This document shows positions 6,888-15,327 of a stretch of 55,900 nucleotides of DNA, piece by piece (the first letter of the stretch is position 1; every line of letters starts with the position of its first letter). A program made the position numbers and the translations under genes. This DNA comes from Actinomadura sp. GC306 (GTDB lineage Bacteria > Actinomycetota > Actinomycetes > Streptosporangiales > Streptosporangiaceae), in contig NZ_SMKM01000009.1 in the NCBI RefSeq assembly GCF_004348665.1, positions 1-55,900 of the forward strand, read 5' to 3'. The notes beneath the pieces were generated by a model that was not told the DNA's origin, did not search any database, and worked only from the letters and a program-made list of their open reading frames with translations.

Positions 6888-8704
6888 TCGGGAAGGTTCT
6901 ACGTGGTGTCCGGGTCCAAGGGCTGCTCCGTTACCTCTACGGCCCGGGTGTCAACGGTGAGCATCACGATCCACACATTGTGGCGGGCTTCGGGGACGCA
7001 GCCGCCCTGGATCCGGTGGTGGGCACCGATGGTCGCCGCGACTTTCGCCACCTAGAGGGGGTGCTGACTCAGCCGCTGGCGCTGCTGGGTGAACGCAACT
7101 ACCGCAAGCCCGTCTGGCACTGCGCCGTCCGGGCCGCTCCAGAGGACCCGGTCCTGACCGATGGGCAATGGGCGCAGATCGCGGCCGAGATCATGCACCG
7201 GACGGGCATGGCTCCGGCAGGGGACGTGGACGCCGTCCGTTGGATCGCCGTCCGGCACGCTGACGACCACGTCCACATCGTGGCCACGCTGGCGCGGCCG
7301 GACGGCATTCGTCCGGAGGTCTGGAACGACGGGTACCGGGTCCGCGACGCCTGCCGGGTCGTGGAGCAGCAGTTCGGTCTGCGGTCCACGGCGCCAGCGG
7401 ATCGGACGGCGGCGCGGCGACCCAAACGCGGTGAGACCGAGAAGGCCGTCCGCCGTGGTCAGCCAGTGCCGTCCCGCACCCTCCTGCGACAGAAGGTCCA
7501 GACGGCGGCCGCCGGCGCCGACAGCGAAAGGGAGTTCTTCGGGCGCCTCCGCGCAGACGGTGTCCTGGTGCGTCAGCGGTTCAGCCAGCGGACGGCCGGT
7601 GAGCTGACGGGGTATGCGGTGGCCGTGCCCGGCGATGTGAACGCAGACGGGCAGCCGGTCTGGTACGGGGGCGGCAAGCTCGCCGCCGAGCTCACACTGC
7701 CCAAACTTCGCCACCGCTGGGCAGGTGCGGATAGCTCCGTCCGCGACTCGTCCGCCATCCGCCGACTGAACGGACGGCACCTGTCCCCGCGGACGAAGCA
7801 GGCCATGCTGCGGACGACCGTCCGCCGCGCCGCCGACGAAGCCCGGACGGCCACCGAGTTCCTCGACCAGCTCCAGGACTGCGGCCTCCTGGTCAAGGTT
7901 CGCTACAGCCAGCAGGTCTCCGGTCAGATCACCGGCTATGCCGTCGCGCTTCCCACCGAGCCCGCCGACGAAGAACCGGCTTGGTATTCAGTAAGCCGCC
8001 TCGCCGACGACCTCTCGCTGACGCGCCTCCAGCAACGGTGGGCATCACCCACCGCGCACCACGTGCCATCCACCGGCCACAACGATCTGACCACTGAGGA
8101 ACGACAGGCGTTCTACGACGACGCGGCCCGCGCCGCCGCCTACGCCACCGCCCAGATCCGACGTCACCTGGCCATCAACCCGTACGCGGTCCAAGACGCC
8201 TGCTGGGCCGCCTCCGATGCCCTCCACACCGCCGCCCAGGCCACCGGCAACCAGCACCTGCGCCGCGCTGCCCACACCTACGACCGCGCGGCCCGCGCAC
8301 CCTACGGGCGTCTCCCACAGCCCACCCCGGCCGGCAACGCCCTGCGCACCGCAGCCCGGCTCCTTGCGCTCACCGGCTCGGCGCAGAACCAGGCGACGCA
8401 GTCGGCCCTGATGCTCGTCGCCAACCTCATCACCCTGCTCGACACCATCGCTGAGCTGCGCCGACTCCAGAGTCGCCAGGCCCAAGCCGACGCGGCCCGG
8501 AAGGCTGCCGCGCAGGTTCGCGAAGTGGGACTCGCCGACCCCGCCAACAGGTCACAACCGAACGCACAGGCGGCCGTGCCCTCGCAAGCACGCCTGGCCA
8601 TGGCCGCCTTCCCCAATCCGTGGGCGCCACTACCCATGACGTCCGGCAGACCCGCGCCTCCTAGCCCCTCGGCACCACCGCGCCCAGGCCGACAGCGCAG
8701 GTAA
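6884..8704 (+). CDS. Relaxase/mobilization nuclease (MobA/VirD2-like)
   Basis: This 606-residue protein belongs to the actinobacterial relaxase family. The N-terminus MIGKVLRGVRVQGLLRYLYG is typical, and the three-histidine metal site is visible as RHADDHVHIVATLARPDG at about residues 125-142. It should nick one strand at the origin of transfer and lead it to a recipient. The catalytic tyrosine is not clear from sequence alone. Downstream of the nuclease domain an approximately 80-residue segment occurs twice (about residues 202-282 and 310-387), sharing FSQRTAGELTGYAVAVP versus YSQQVSGQITGYAVALP. The C-terminal third is alanine-rich and helical. The GTG start overlaps the stop of the 17-codon ORF. 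No coupling protein or integrase is nearby, so the element is probably mobilizable rather than self-transmissible. Confidence 0.85.
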   Translation: MIGKVLRGVRVQGLLRYLYGPGVNGEHHDPHIVAGFGDAAALDPVVGTDGRRDFRHLEGVLTQPLALLGERNYRKPVWHCAVRAAPEDPVLTDGQWAQIAAEIMHRTGMAPAGDVDAVRWIAVRHADDHVHIVATLARPDGIRPEVWNDGYRVRDACRVVEQQFGLRSTAPADRTAARRPKRGETEKAVRRGQPVPSRTLLRQKVQTAAAGADSEREFFGRLRADGVLVRQRFSQRTAGELTGYAVAVPGDVNADGQPVWYGGGKLAAELTLPKLRHRWAGADSSVRDSSAIRRLNGRHLSPRTKQAMLRTTVRRAADEARTATEFLDQLQDCGLLVKVRYSQQVSGQITGYAVALPTEPADEEPAWYSVSRLADDLSLTRLQQRWASPTAHHVPSTGHNDLTTEERQAFYDDAARAAAYATAQIRRHLAINPYAVQDACWAASDALHTAAQATGNQHLRRAAHTYDRAARAPYGRLPQPTPAGNALRTAARLLALTGSAQNQATQSALMLVANLITLLDTIAELRRLQSRQAQADAARKAAAQVREVGLADPANRSQPNAQAAVPSQARLAMAAFPNPWAPLPMTSGRPAPPSPSAPPRPGRQRR

Positions 8705-8763
8705 CAGTCGCCACTGGGAAGACCTCGACCTATTGCCAAGCACCGAGACACGGAGGCATCTGA

Positions 8764-8964
8764 ATGCAGACCATGCGATATGAAGACCTCAACGCACTTC
8801 CCACGGTCGTCAGCATCATGACCGCAGCCCGCGCCCTGGGACTATCCCGCACATACGCCTACAATCTGGCCAAACGCGGCGAGTTCCCATGCCGCGTCAT
8901 CCGAATCGGCACCACCTACCGAGTGCCGACCGCGGAACTCCGCAAGTTGCTCGGCGTGACATAG
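8764..8964 (+). CDS. AlpA/excisionase-like helix-turn-helix protein
   Basis: This 66-residue protein has the layout of an excisionase-type winged helix: VVSIMTAARALGLSRTYAYNLAKRGEFP followed by VIRIGTTYRVPTAELRKLLG. Such proteins in integrative elements act as recombination directionality factors or as small transcription regulators. A GGAGG sequence lies 7 nt upstream of the ATG. It follows the relaxase by 60 bp in the same direction and precedes a strong hairpin, so it probably closes the mobilization operon. An integrase partner would be expected next to it but is absent from the window. Confidence 0.75.
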   Translation: MQTMRYEDLNALPTVVSIMTAARALGLSRTYAYNLAKRGEFPCRVIRIGTTYRVPTAELRKLLGVT

Positions 8965-8984
8965 GCCGCCCGGGAGCCGCGCAC

Positions 8985-9019
8985 CCCGGGATGCCGACGA
9001 TGAGACTCGGCATCCCGGG
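8985..9019. terminator. 13-bp stem terminator after excisionase
   Basis: Arms CCCGGGATGCCGA and TCGGCATCCCGGG enclose a 9-nt loop. It lies 20 bp after the excisionase stop. A second weaker inverted repeat (CGCCAGA at 9037-9043, TCTGGCG at 9055-9061) follows. Together they mark the end of the island's rightward transcription. Confidence 0.75.
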
Positions 9020-9172
9020 AGCCGGTGCTTCACCCCCGCCAGAGGCAGCCATAATCTGGCGTTGCGACGATCTACTAATGGGTACGTTAGCGGATGATCT
9101 TGCTCGGGTCGGTCCTGGACGGGCCGGTAAGGCGGCTCAGCAGGCTTCGGGGGCTTGAGCCTGAGTGTGGGT

Positions 9173-10798
9173 TCAGCCGACCTTCGGGGTGGCGCGGTCG
9201 ATGATCGGGGCCAGGTCCAATCCCGGCGGGAGAGTGCCGAAAGCGGATCCCCAGTCGCCCGCGAGGCGGGATGCGCAGAAGGCGTCCGCGACGGCCGGGT
9301 GGCCGTGCCTGACCAGCAGTGATGCCTGGAGGACGAGGGCCAGGCGCTCGGCTACGCGGCGGGCGCGGAGCTCGATCGTTGCGGTGTCGGTGAAGGCGTC
9401 CTTGGCGTCCTGCACGGCTGCGTCGAGGCGCTTGTCGGCCCCTTGCGCAAGCTCGACCTCGGTGAAGAACGCGTCCAGTGTCTGCGGCTCGCGTAGGATC
9501 GCGCGGAGGAGATCGAGAGCCGCGACGTTGCCGGAGCCCTCCCAGATTGAGTTCAACGGGGACTCGCGGAAGAGGCGGGGCATGCCCGATTCCTCTACGT
9601 AGCCGTTGCCGCCCAGGCATTCGAGGGACTCGGCGGCGTGGGTCGGCCAGCGCTTCGTGATCCAGTACTTGCTGACCGCCAGGCCCAGGCGCTTGAACGC
9701 GGTTTCGGTCTCGTCGCCGCGTACCGAGCGGTCCGTTGCGCCCGCCAGGCGGAGCATCGTGATCGTGGCGGCCTCCGACTCGATCGCCAGGTCCGCGAGG
9801 ACGTTGCGCATCAGCGGCTGGTCGATCAGGTACGCGCCGAACGCCTTGCGGTGGGCGGCGTGGTGGGCGGCGGACGTGACGCCGTGCCGCATCCCGGCCG
9901 CGGCGCCGATCACGCAGTCCAGCCGGGTCATGTTGACCATCTCGATGATCGTGCGGACGCCGCGGCCCTCGTCGCCGACCCGCCAGGCGACCGCGTTCTC
10001 GTACTCCACCTCGGAGGACGCGTTGGACTTGTTGCCGAGCTTGTCCTTGAGGCGCATCAGCCGCAGGGAGTTGAGCTCCCCGTCCGGCAGGACGCGTGGG
10101 ACCAGGAAGCAGGTGAGGCCGTCCGGCGCCTGGGCCAGGGTGAGGAACACGTCGCACATTGGCGCGCTGGTGAACCACTTGTGGCCGACCAGGCGGTACG
10201 TCCCGTCCGGTTGCGGGGTGGCCTGGGTGGTGTTGGCGCGGACGTCCGAGCCGCCCTGCTTCTCCGTCATCGACATGCCGGCGAGCAGCGCGTTCTTCGT
10301 CAGCGGGGCGCGCAGGCCGTAGTCGTATTCGCGTTTGGCGAGGAGCGGCTCGTACTGCGCGGCGAGCTCGGGGGAGCGGCGCAGGGCGGGGACGGCCGCG
10401 TACGTCATCGAGATCGGGCAGCCGTGGCCCGCGTCCACGCGCCAGGTGTAGAACTTGGCGGCCCGTGCGACGTGTGCGCCGGGACGGGGGTCGACCCAAG
10501 GGGAACCGTGGAGGCCGTGCGTCACTGCGACGTTCATCAGTTCGTGCCAGGACGGGTGGAACTCGACCTCGTCGATGCGGTGCCCGTACCGGTCGTGGGT
10601 GCGCAGGACGGGCGGGTGCTCGTTGGCGAGGCGGCCCCATTCTTGGGCGCGTTCCGTGCCCGCCAGGCGGCCGAGTTCGCGGACCTCCGGCTCGGCCCAG
10701 GCGGCGCCCTCGCGCGCCAGCCCGTCCAGCAGGACCGCCTCGTCGGCCACGTCGTGACCGGCGAGCGGGGGTACCTGGTTGAAGACCTCGTGCGTCAC
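9173..10798 (-). CDS. AidB-like acyl-CoA dehydrogenase
   Basis: This 541-residue flavoprotein resembles AidB, the acyl-CoA dehydrogenase homologue linked to alkylation protection in E. coli, in both length and landmarks: HPSWHELM near the N-terminus, GMSMTEKQGGSDVR in the flavin region, KWFTSAPMCDVFL, the MTRLDCVIGAAAGMR helix, ECLGGNGYVEESGMPRLFRESPLNSIWEGSGNV near residue 420-445. AidB-type proteins carry FAD and bind DNA through a C-terminal domain; the role in this organism is inferred. The GTG start has GGGAG about 7 nt upstream. It is the first gene with clear chromosomal GC content and lies convergent to the island genes. Confidence 0.85.
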   Translation of the reverse strand: MTHEVFNQVPPLAGHDVADEAVLLDGLAREGAAWAEPEVRELGRLAGTERAQEWGRLANEHPPVLRTHDRYGHRIDEVEFHPSWHELMNVAVTHGLHGSPWVDPRPGAHVARAAKFYTWRVDAGHGCPISMTYAAVPALRRSPELAAQYEPLLAKREYDYGLRAPLTKNALLAGMSMTEKQGGSDVRANTTQATPQPDGTYRLVGHKWFTSAPMCDVFLTLAQAPDGLTCFLVPRVLPDGELNSLRLMRLKDKLGNKSNASSEVEYENAVAWRVGDEGRGVRTIIEMVNMTRLDCVIGAAAGMRHGVTSAAHHAAHRKAFGAYLIDQPLMRNVLADLAIESEAATITMLRLAGATDRSVRGDETETAFKRLGLAVSKYWITKRWPTHAAESLECLGGNGYVEESGMPRLFRESPLNSIWEGSGNVAALDLLRAILREPQTLDAFFTEVELAQGADKRLDAAVQDAKDAFTDTATIELRARRVAERLALVLQASLLVRHGHPAVADAFCASRLAGDWGSAFGTLPPGLDLAPIIDRATPKVG

Positions 10799-10939
10799 CG
10801 TGCCGCTCCCACGCGCTGCTCAAGGGGTGTCCACCACGCAGGATACAGAACCGGGTTCGGGCAACCATTGATCCTGCCCCTGCCCCGGCCGGAGGTCCAT
10901 CCTCCTCAAGGGGTGAGGCGATCTCGTCCCCGCGGCGGA
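10799..10939. other. Divergent intergenic region
   Basis: This gap separates the AidB-like gene from the DUF1707 gene. Nothing stands out apart from the rightward promoter at 10940-10967. Confidence 0.4.
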
Positions 10940-10967
10940 TTGTCCGGCCCTCGCGGGGGCATAACTT
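10940..10967 (+). promoter_or_regulatory. Promoter of DUF1707 gene
   Basis: TTGTCC and TAACTT are separated by 16 bp, and the ATG at 10975 begins 7 nt after the -10 box. No Shine-Dalgarno sequence is present, so the transcript is probably leaderless. Confidence 0.55.
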
Positions 10968-10974
10968 CGGAAGC

Positions 10975-11670
10975 ATGAGTCAGTCCAGTCCGCAGCCTGA
11001 GCGGCCCTCCCCGTGCCGCCCGCGGGACCGGCGGCAGGACCTGCTTCCCGACCGGCCCGGCACCGACGCCGCAGGGGACGCGATACGGGCCTCCGACGCC
11101 GAGCGGGAGGCCGTCGTCGAGCGGCTGCGGATCGCCTCCGTCGAGGGGCGGCTGACGTTCGAGGAGCTGACCGAGCGCAGCGAGGCCGCCTACGCGGCCG
11201 TCACCCGCGGCGAACTCGACGGCATCACCGCCGACCTGCCCGGCATGGGCGCCCCCGGCGCCAACCCCGCGCCCCGCCAGGTGCAGCGCAAGTTCAGCGC
11301 GGTCATGGGCGACTGCAAGGAGCGCATCGTCGGGCGGATCGACGGGCCGCTGGAGGCCGTGGCGGTCATGGGCGACGTGCAGCTCGACCTGCGCGGCGCC
11401 CAGGTCCCGACCGGGGAGATCAGCATCTCCGCCACGGCGGTCATGGGCGACGTGAAGATCATCGTGCCGGACGGCGTCAGTGTCGTGCTGTCGGGCCACG
11501 CCTTCCTCGGTGACCGCAAGGTCAACGTCCGGGAGGCGCAGCCGGGCGCCCGGGTGCCCGTCGTCCGCGTCGCCGCCCACGCCGTGATGGGCGACGTCAA
11601 GATCGTGGACGACGAGCACCACGCCCCGTTCCGCCGCGCCGTGGCCGACTGGTGGCGCGACCGGAAGTGA
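10975..11670 (+). CDS. DUF1707 and LiaF-like domain protein
   Basis: This 231-residue protein has a DUF1707 (SHOCT-like) block near residues 37-90, IRASDAEREAVVERLRIASV then EGRLTFEELTERSEAAYAAVTRGEL, followed by a C-terminal domain with repeated AVMGDVKI/AVMGDVQL strands, which is the LiaF-like beta-roll motif (C-terminal domain of cell-wall-active antibiotic response proteins). Four such repeats are visible: SAVMGDCKE, AVMGDVQLD, AVMGDVKII and AVMGDVKIV. No transmembrane segment is seen, so it is likely cytoplasmic or membrane associated. LiaF-like proteins monitor envelope stress in Bacillota; a comparable role here is only an analogy. Confidence 0.85.
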   Translation: MSQSSPQPERPSPCRPRDRRQDLLPDRPGTDAAGDAIRASDAEREAVVERLRIASVEGRLTFEELTERSEAAYAAVTRGELDGITADLPGMGAPGANPAPRQVQRKFSAVMGDCKERIVGRIDGPLEAVAVMGDVQLDLRGAQVPTGEISISATAVMGDVKIIVPDGVSVVLSGHAFLGDRKVNVREAQPGARVPVVRVAAHAVMGDVKIVDDEHHAPFRRAVADWWRDRK

Positions 11671-11680
11671 GCCGCCGGGC

Positions 11681-11908
11681 CTACGGCTGGTGGTGGCGGG
11701 AGTCGTCGTGGCGTTCGGCCTCCTCGACGCCCTCCTCGTCCGGAGGCAGGGTGTCCGGGTGCTCGTAGCGCACGCCGGGGGTGCCGGTGCCGCTGGTCTC
11801 CTCACCGTCCGGGACGGTCCGGCCGCGGGCGTCGGAGCGCTCGTTGATCGGGCCGAACTCGCGGTCGTGGGTCTCTTCCGGCTCGTGTCCGAGATCTTCC
11901 CGTTTCAT
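11681..11908 (-). CDS. Small acidic hypothetical protein
   Basis: This 75-residue reading frame encodes a hydrophilic protein rich in Glu, Asp and His with the central block REFGPINERSDARGRTVPDG. I do not recognise a characterised family. Strong G/C preference at third codon positions supports real coding. The start is uncertain because upstream in-frame ATG codons also lack a good ribosome binding site. It follows the chelatase gene by 41 bp on the same strand and could be the last gene of the sulfur operon, or independent. It is convergent with the DUF1707 gene. Confidence 0.6.
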   Translation of the reverse strand: MKREDLGHEPEETHDREFGPINERSDARGRTVPDGEETSGTGTPGVRYEHPDTLPPDEEGVEEAERHDDSRHHQP

Positions 11909-11949
11909 GGAAGGCCGCATACCCGCCATCCCCGGCGTCGAACGCCCCG

Positions 11950-12699
11950 TCAGACCGCCGTGGCCGCCGAGGACGTGACGAGCGCCTCGTCGTAGCGGTG
12001 GACGATCACCCGCGCGACCTCCGGGGCCGCGCCCAGGACGGGCGAGACCGCCGCGGCGCCGGCGGCCAGCGCCGCGTTCTCGACCTTGTCGGCGAAGTAG
12101 CCGGGCGCGAGGAAGTACGACGCCACCGCGACGCGGGGCGCGCCCGCCGCCAGGAGCGCCGCCACCGCCTCGGCCGGTCCGGGGGCGGCGGCCGACGCGT
12201 AGGCGGGGACCACGTCCCACCAGCCGCGCGGCCGCCACTCGCGGGCCAGCCGGGCGATCGTCGCGTTGGCGGAGGCGTCGCTGGAGCCCGCCGAGACCAG
12301 GACGACGGCCGTGTCCGGATCACCCGGCTCGACCCCGGCCTCGGCCAGGCGGCGCTCCAGGGCGTCCATCAGCAGCGGGTGCGGGCCCAGCGTCCCGGCC
12401 GTGTGGAGCCGCAGCCGGGGGTGCCGGCCCCGCACCCGGTTCAGGACGCCCGGGAGGTCGGTCTTGCTGTGGTACGCGGCGGTGAGCAGGAGCGGGAGGA
12501 CGACCGTGTCCTCCGCGCCGCCGCGGGCCAGGCCGTCCAGGACGCGGTCGGGCGCGGGCGGGCCGTGGTCGAGGAACGACGCGTGGACCGCGAGGTCCGG
12601 CCGGAGGTCCCGGACGGCGGTGAGCAGCTCCGCGACGGTCGCGGCGGCACGGGGGTCGCGGCTCCCGTGGGCCACCGCGACCATCGGCGGGCGGCTCAC
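11950..12699 (-). CDS. Sirohydrochlorin chelatase-like (CbiX/SirB family)
   Basis: This 249-residue protein belongs to the class II chelatases: VAVAHGSRDPRA near residue 7-18 carries the first metal-binding histidine and LTAAYHSKTDLP the second region; a repeat of the fold follows (VLVSAGSSDASANATIARLA, VASYFLAPGYFADKVE), the two-domain layout seen in long CbiX-like proteins. Its place after sulfite reductase and APS reductase fits insertion of iron into sirohydrochlorin to make siroheme, the cofactor of sulfite reductase. In Mycobacterium tuberculosis a homologous gene follows nirA-cysH. The GTG start overlaps the cysH stop (GTGA), so translation is coupled. Cobalt insertion for B12 is the alternative. 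Confidence 0.8.
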   Translation of the reverse strand: MSRPPMVAVAHGSRDPRAAATVAELLTAVRDLRPDLAVHASFLDHGPPAPDRVLDGLARGGAEDTVVLPLLLTAAYHSKTDLPGVLNRVRGRHPRLRLHTAGTLGPHPLLMDALERRLAEAGVEPGDPDTAVVLVSAGSSDASANATIARLAREWRPRGWWDVVPAYASAAAPGPAEAVAALLAAGAPRVAVASYFLAPGYFADKVENAALAAGAAAVSPVLGAAPEVARVIVHRYDEALVTSSAATAV

Positions 12700-13406
12700 A
12701 GGTGGATTCCGCACTCGACCTTGCCCATCCCGGCCCAGCGGCCGCTGCGGGGGTCCTCGCCGTCCGCGACCGGGCTGGTGCACGGCGCGCAGCCGATCGA
12801 CGGGTAGCCGTCGTAGTGCAGGGGGTTGACGAGCACTCCGTTGTCCTCGATGTAGTTGTCCATGTCCTCCTGGCTCCAGTCCAGGATCGGGTTCACCTTG
12901 ACCATCCCGCGCCTGCGGTCCCACTCGACGACGCGGCGGTCGCGGCGGGTGGCGGTCTCGTCCCGGCGGATGCCGCTGAACCACGCCATGTAGCCCTCCA
13001 GCGCGCGGCCGAGCGGCTCGACCTTGCGCAGGTGGCAGCACAGGTCGGGGTTGCGGCCGAACAGCCGCGGGCCGAGCGCGGCCTCCTGCTCCTCGACCGT
13101 GCGGGACGGGGTGACGTTGACGACGTTCACCGGGTAGACGGCCTCGACCGCGTCCCGGGTGCCGATCGTTTCGGCGAAGTGGTAGCCGGTGTCGACGAAC
13201 AGGACGTCGATGCCGGGCTTCACCTTCGACACCAGGTGGATCAGGGCCGCGTCCGACATGGACGAGGTGAGGCAGATGCGGTCGCCGAACGTGGCGGCGG
13301 CCCAGCGGATGATCTCCAGCGTGGGCGCGCCGTCCAGCGCGGCGGAGGCCGATTCGACGATGTCTTCCAGGTCAAGGGTAGGTCTGTCGGTCTCCAGGAG
13401 GGTCAC
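12696..13406 (-). CDS. cysH: Adenylyl-sulfate (APS) reductase, [4Fe-4S] type
   Basis: This 236-residue enzyme reduces adenylyl sulfate to sulfite in assimilation. It shows the PP-loop-like SSMSDAALIHLVSKVKPG, the FVDTGYHFAET motif, the cysteine pairs DLCCHLRKVEPL and SIGCAPCTSPV that ligate a [4Fe-4S] cluster in APS-type enzymes, and the C-terminal catalytic ECGIHL. The CC plus CxxC pattern separates it from the cluster-free PAPS reductases of enterobacteria. The GTG start has AAGGAG 8 nt upstream; the frame is open further but lacks support. The start overlaps the stop of the zinc-ribbon gene (GTGA), and the stop overlaps the chelatase GTG. Confidence 0.92.
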   Translation of the reverse strand: MTLLETDRPTLDLEDIVESASAALDGAPTLEIIRWAAATFGDRICLTSSMSDAALIHLVSKVKPGIDVLFVDTGYHFAETIGTRDAVEAVYPVNVVNVTPSRTVEEQEAALGPRLFGRNPDLCCHLRKVEPLGRALEGYMAWFSGIRRDETATRRDRRVVEWDRRRGMVKVNPILDWSQEDMDNYIEDNGVLVNPLHYDGYPSIGCAPCTSPVADGEDPRSGRWAGMGKVECGIHL

Positions 13407-13588
13407 CGAGGGATCTCCTTGCTCGCGGTGCCGGGGACGCCGACACCGAGGAATTTCAACGTGAAGGATCGGACGCAGTCGGGGCAGTACCACGAACCGT
13501 GCTCCTCGCGCGGTTCGAGATGCTCTTCGCCGCAGTAGGGGCAGTAGAACGGCGCCATCCGCTCGCCGCGCGGTGACGCCGAGCTCAC
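13403..13588 (-). CDS. Small zinc-ribbon protein of the sulfur operon
   Basis: This 61-residue protein has two CxxC knuckles, FYCPYCGEEHLEP and WYCPDCVRSF, separated by about 17 residues, forming a rubredoxin-like zinc ribbon (or possibly an iron site). It sits between sulfite reductase and APS reductase with GTGA overlaps at both ends, so it must be made with them. Small proteins of this type occur at the same place in other actinobacterial sulfur operons, but no biochemical role is known to me. A metal or cluster delivery or electron-transfer role for the two Fe-S reductases is a reasonable guess. Confidence 0.8.
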   Translation of the reverse strand: MSSASPRGERMAPFYCPYCGEEHLEPREEHGSWYCPDCVRSFTLKFLGVGVPGTASKEIPR

Positions 13589-15237
13589 TTCAGGTCCGCC
13601 TCATCGGCGCGCTGCACCCACTCGGCGAACGTCTCCTCCCCGTCCCGCTGCTCGTCGTAGTTGCGGACGACCCGCTCGACGTAGTCGGTCAGCCCCGCCG
13701 AGGTGGTCTTCAGCCCGCGGACCTTCTTGCCGAACGTGGCGCCGAGCTGCCCGCCCAGGTGGATCTGGAAGCCCTCGACCTGGTCGCCGTTCTCGTCCAC
13801 GACGAGCTGGCCCTTCAGGCCGATGTCGCCGACCTGGATGCGGGCGCAGGCGTTCGGGCAGCCGTTGACGTTGATGGTCAGCGGCCGGTCGAAGTCGGGG
13901 AGCCGCTTCTCCAGCTCGTCGATCAGGTCCATGGCGCGCTGCTTGGTGTCGACGATCGCGAGCTTGCAGTACTCGATGCCGGTGCAGGCCATCGTGTGCC
14001 GCCGGAACGTGGACGGGCGGACCTGCAGGTCGTGCTTGGCCAGCTCGTCGGCGAGCGCCTCGGTGTTCTCCTCCGGGACGTCCAGGATGACCATCTTCTG
14101 CTCGATGGTCGTCCGCACCCGGCCGGAGCCGTAGCGGTCGGCCAGCTCGCCGATGACGCCGAGCATCTCGCCGCTGACCCGGCCGGCGCGCGGGGCGAAC
14201 CCGACGTAGAAGTTGCCGTCCTGCTGCGGGCGGATCCCGACGTGGTCGCGGCTGGCGAGCGGCGCGGCGGGCTCCGGGCCGTCCGGCAGCGCGTAGCCGA
14301 GGTACTCCTTCTCCAGCACCTCGCGGAACTTCGCCGCGCCCCAGTCCTTCACCAGGAACTTCAGCCGGGCGCGGCTGCGCAGCCGCCGGTAGCCGTAGTC
14401 GCGGAAGATCGACGTGACGCCGTGCCAGACCTCGGTGGCCTGCTCCGGCTTGACGAACACGCCGAGGCTCTGCGCGAACATCGGGTTGGTGGACAGCCCG
14501 CCGCCGACGTAGACCTGGTAGCCGGTCTCGCCGTCCTCGTTCACCACGCCCACGAACGCGATGTCGTTGATCTCGTGGACGGTGCAGTGCGAGGTGCAGC
14601 CCGACAGCGCCGTCTTGTACTTGCGCGGCAGGTTCGAGAACTCGGGGGAGCCGATGTAGCGGTCGTGGATGTCGCGCAGCTGCGGGGTCGCGTCGATGAC
14701 CTCGTCGGCGGCGATCCCGGCCAGCGGGCAGCCGATGATGGTGCGCGGGACGTCCCCGCACGCCTCCATCGTGTGCAGGCCCACCGCTTCGAGGGCCTCC
14801 CAGATCGCCGGGACGTCCTCGATCCGCACCCAGTGCAGCTGGACGTTCTGCCGGTCGGTGATGTCGGCGGTGTTGCGGGCGTACCGGGTGGAGATGTCGG
14901 CGATGGTGCGCAGCTGCGGGCCGCTCAGCTGACCGCCGTCGATCCGCACCCGCATCATGAAGTAGCGGTCTTCGAGCTCCTCGTCCTCCAGCGCGCCGGT
15001 CCGGCCGCCGTCGATGCCCGGCTTGCGCTGCGTGTACAGGCCCATCCACCGGAAGCGGCCCCGCAGGTCGGCGGGGTCGATGGAGTCGAAGCCGGTCTTG
15101 GAGTAGATGTCGATGATGCGCTGGCGAACGTTCAGGCCGTCGTCGTTCTTCTTGAGCTCTTCGTTCTTGTTGAGCGGTTCGCGGTAGCCGAGGGCCCACT
15201 GGCCCTCGGCCTTCTTGCGCTTGATCGCGGGTGGCAC
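13585..15237 (-). CDS. Ferredoxin-dependent sulfite reductase (NirA/SirA type)
   Basis: This 550-residue siroheme and [4Fe-4S] enzyme reduces sulfite to sulfide with six electrons from ferredoxin. Family landmarks are RGRFRWMGLYTQRKPGIDGG, the NVQLHWVRIEDVP block, and the cluster ligands at Cys418 and Cys424 (ACTGIEYCK) and Cys460 and Cys464 (NGCPNACAR), the last also bridging siroheme. Sequence, length and the following cysH and chelatase genes match nirA-cysH-Rv2393 of Mycobacterium tuberculosis, where NirA is a sulfite reductase. A nitrite reductase role is less likely in this context. The GTG start has GAGGA about 10 nt upstream. A leader peptide and stem-loop precede it. Confidence 0.92.
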   Translation of the reverse strand: MPPAIKRKKAEGQWALGYREPLNKNEELKKNDDGLNVRQRIIDIYSKTGFDSIDPADLRGRFRWMGLYTQRKPGIDGGRTGALEDEELEDRYFMMRVRIDGGQLSGPQLRTIADISTRYARNTADITDRQNVQLHWVRIEDVPAIWEALEAVGLHTMEACGDVPRTIIGCPLAGIAADEVIDATPQLRDIHDRYIGSPEFSNLPRKYKTALSGCTSHCTVHEINDIAFVGVVNEDGETGYQVYVGGGLSTNPMFAQSLGVFVKPEQATEVWHGVTSIFRDYGYRRLRSRARLKFLVKDWGAAKFREVLEKEYLGYALPDGPEPAAPLASRDHVGIRPQQDGNFYVGFAPRAGRVSGEMLGVIGELADRYGSGRVRTTIEQKMVILDVPEENTEALADELAKHDLQVRPSTFRRHTMACTGIEYCKLAIVDTKQRAMDLIDELEKRLPDFDRPLTINVNGCPNACARIQVGDIGLKGQLVVDENGDQVEGFQIHLGGQLGATFGKKVRGLKTTSAGLTDYVERVVRNYDEQRDGEETFAEWVQRADEADLK

Positions 15238-15327
15238 GGCGCGCGTCCTCGTCTGTGGTCGTGAGGGACGCGTAGCGCACCGGCGCTCTGAGGCAGCCGG
15301 CTCGACGCTGAGCAGGGTGATGTCAAA

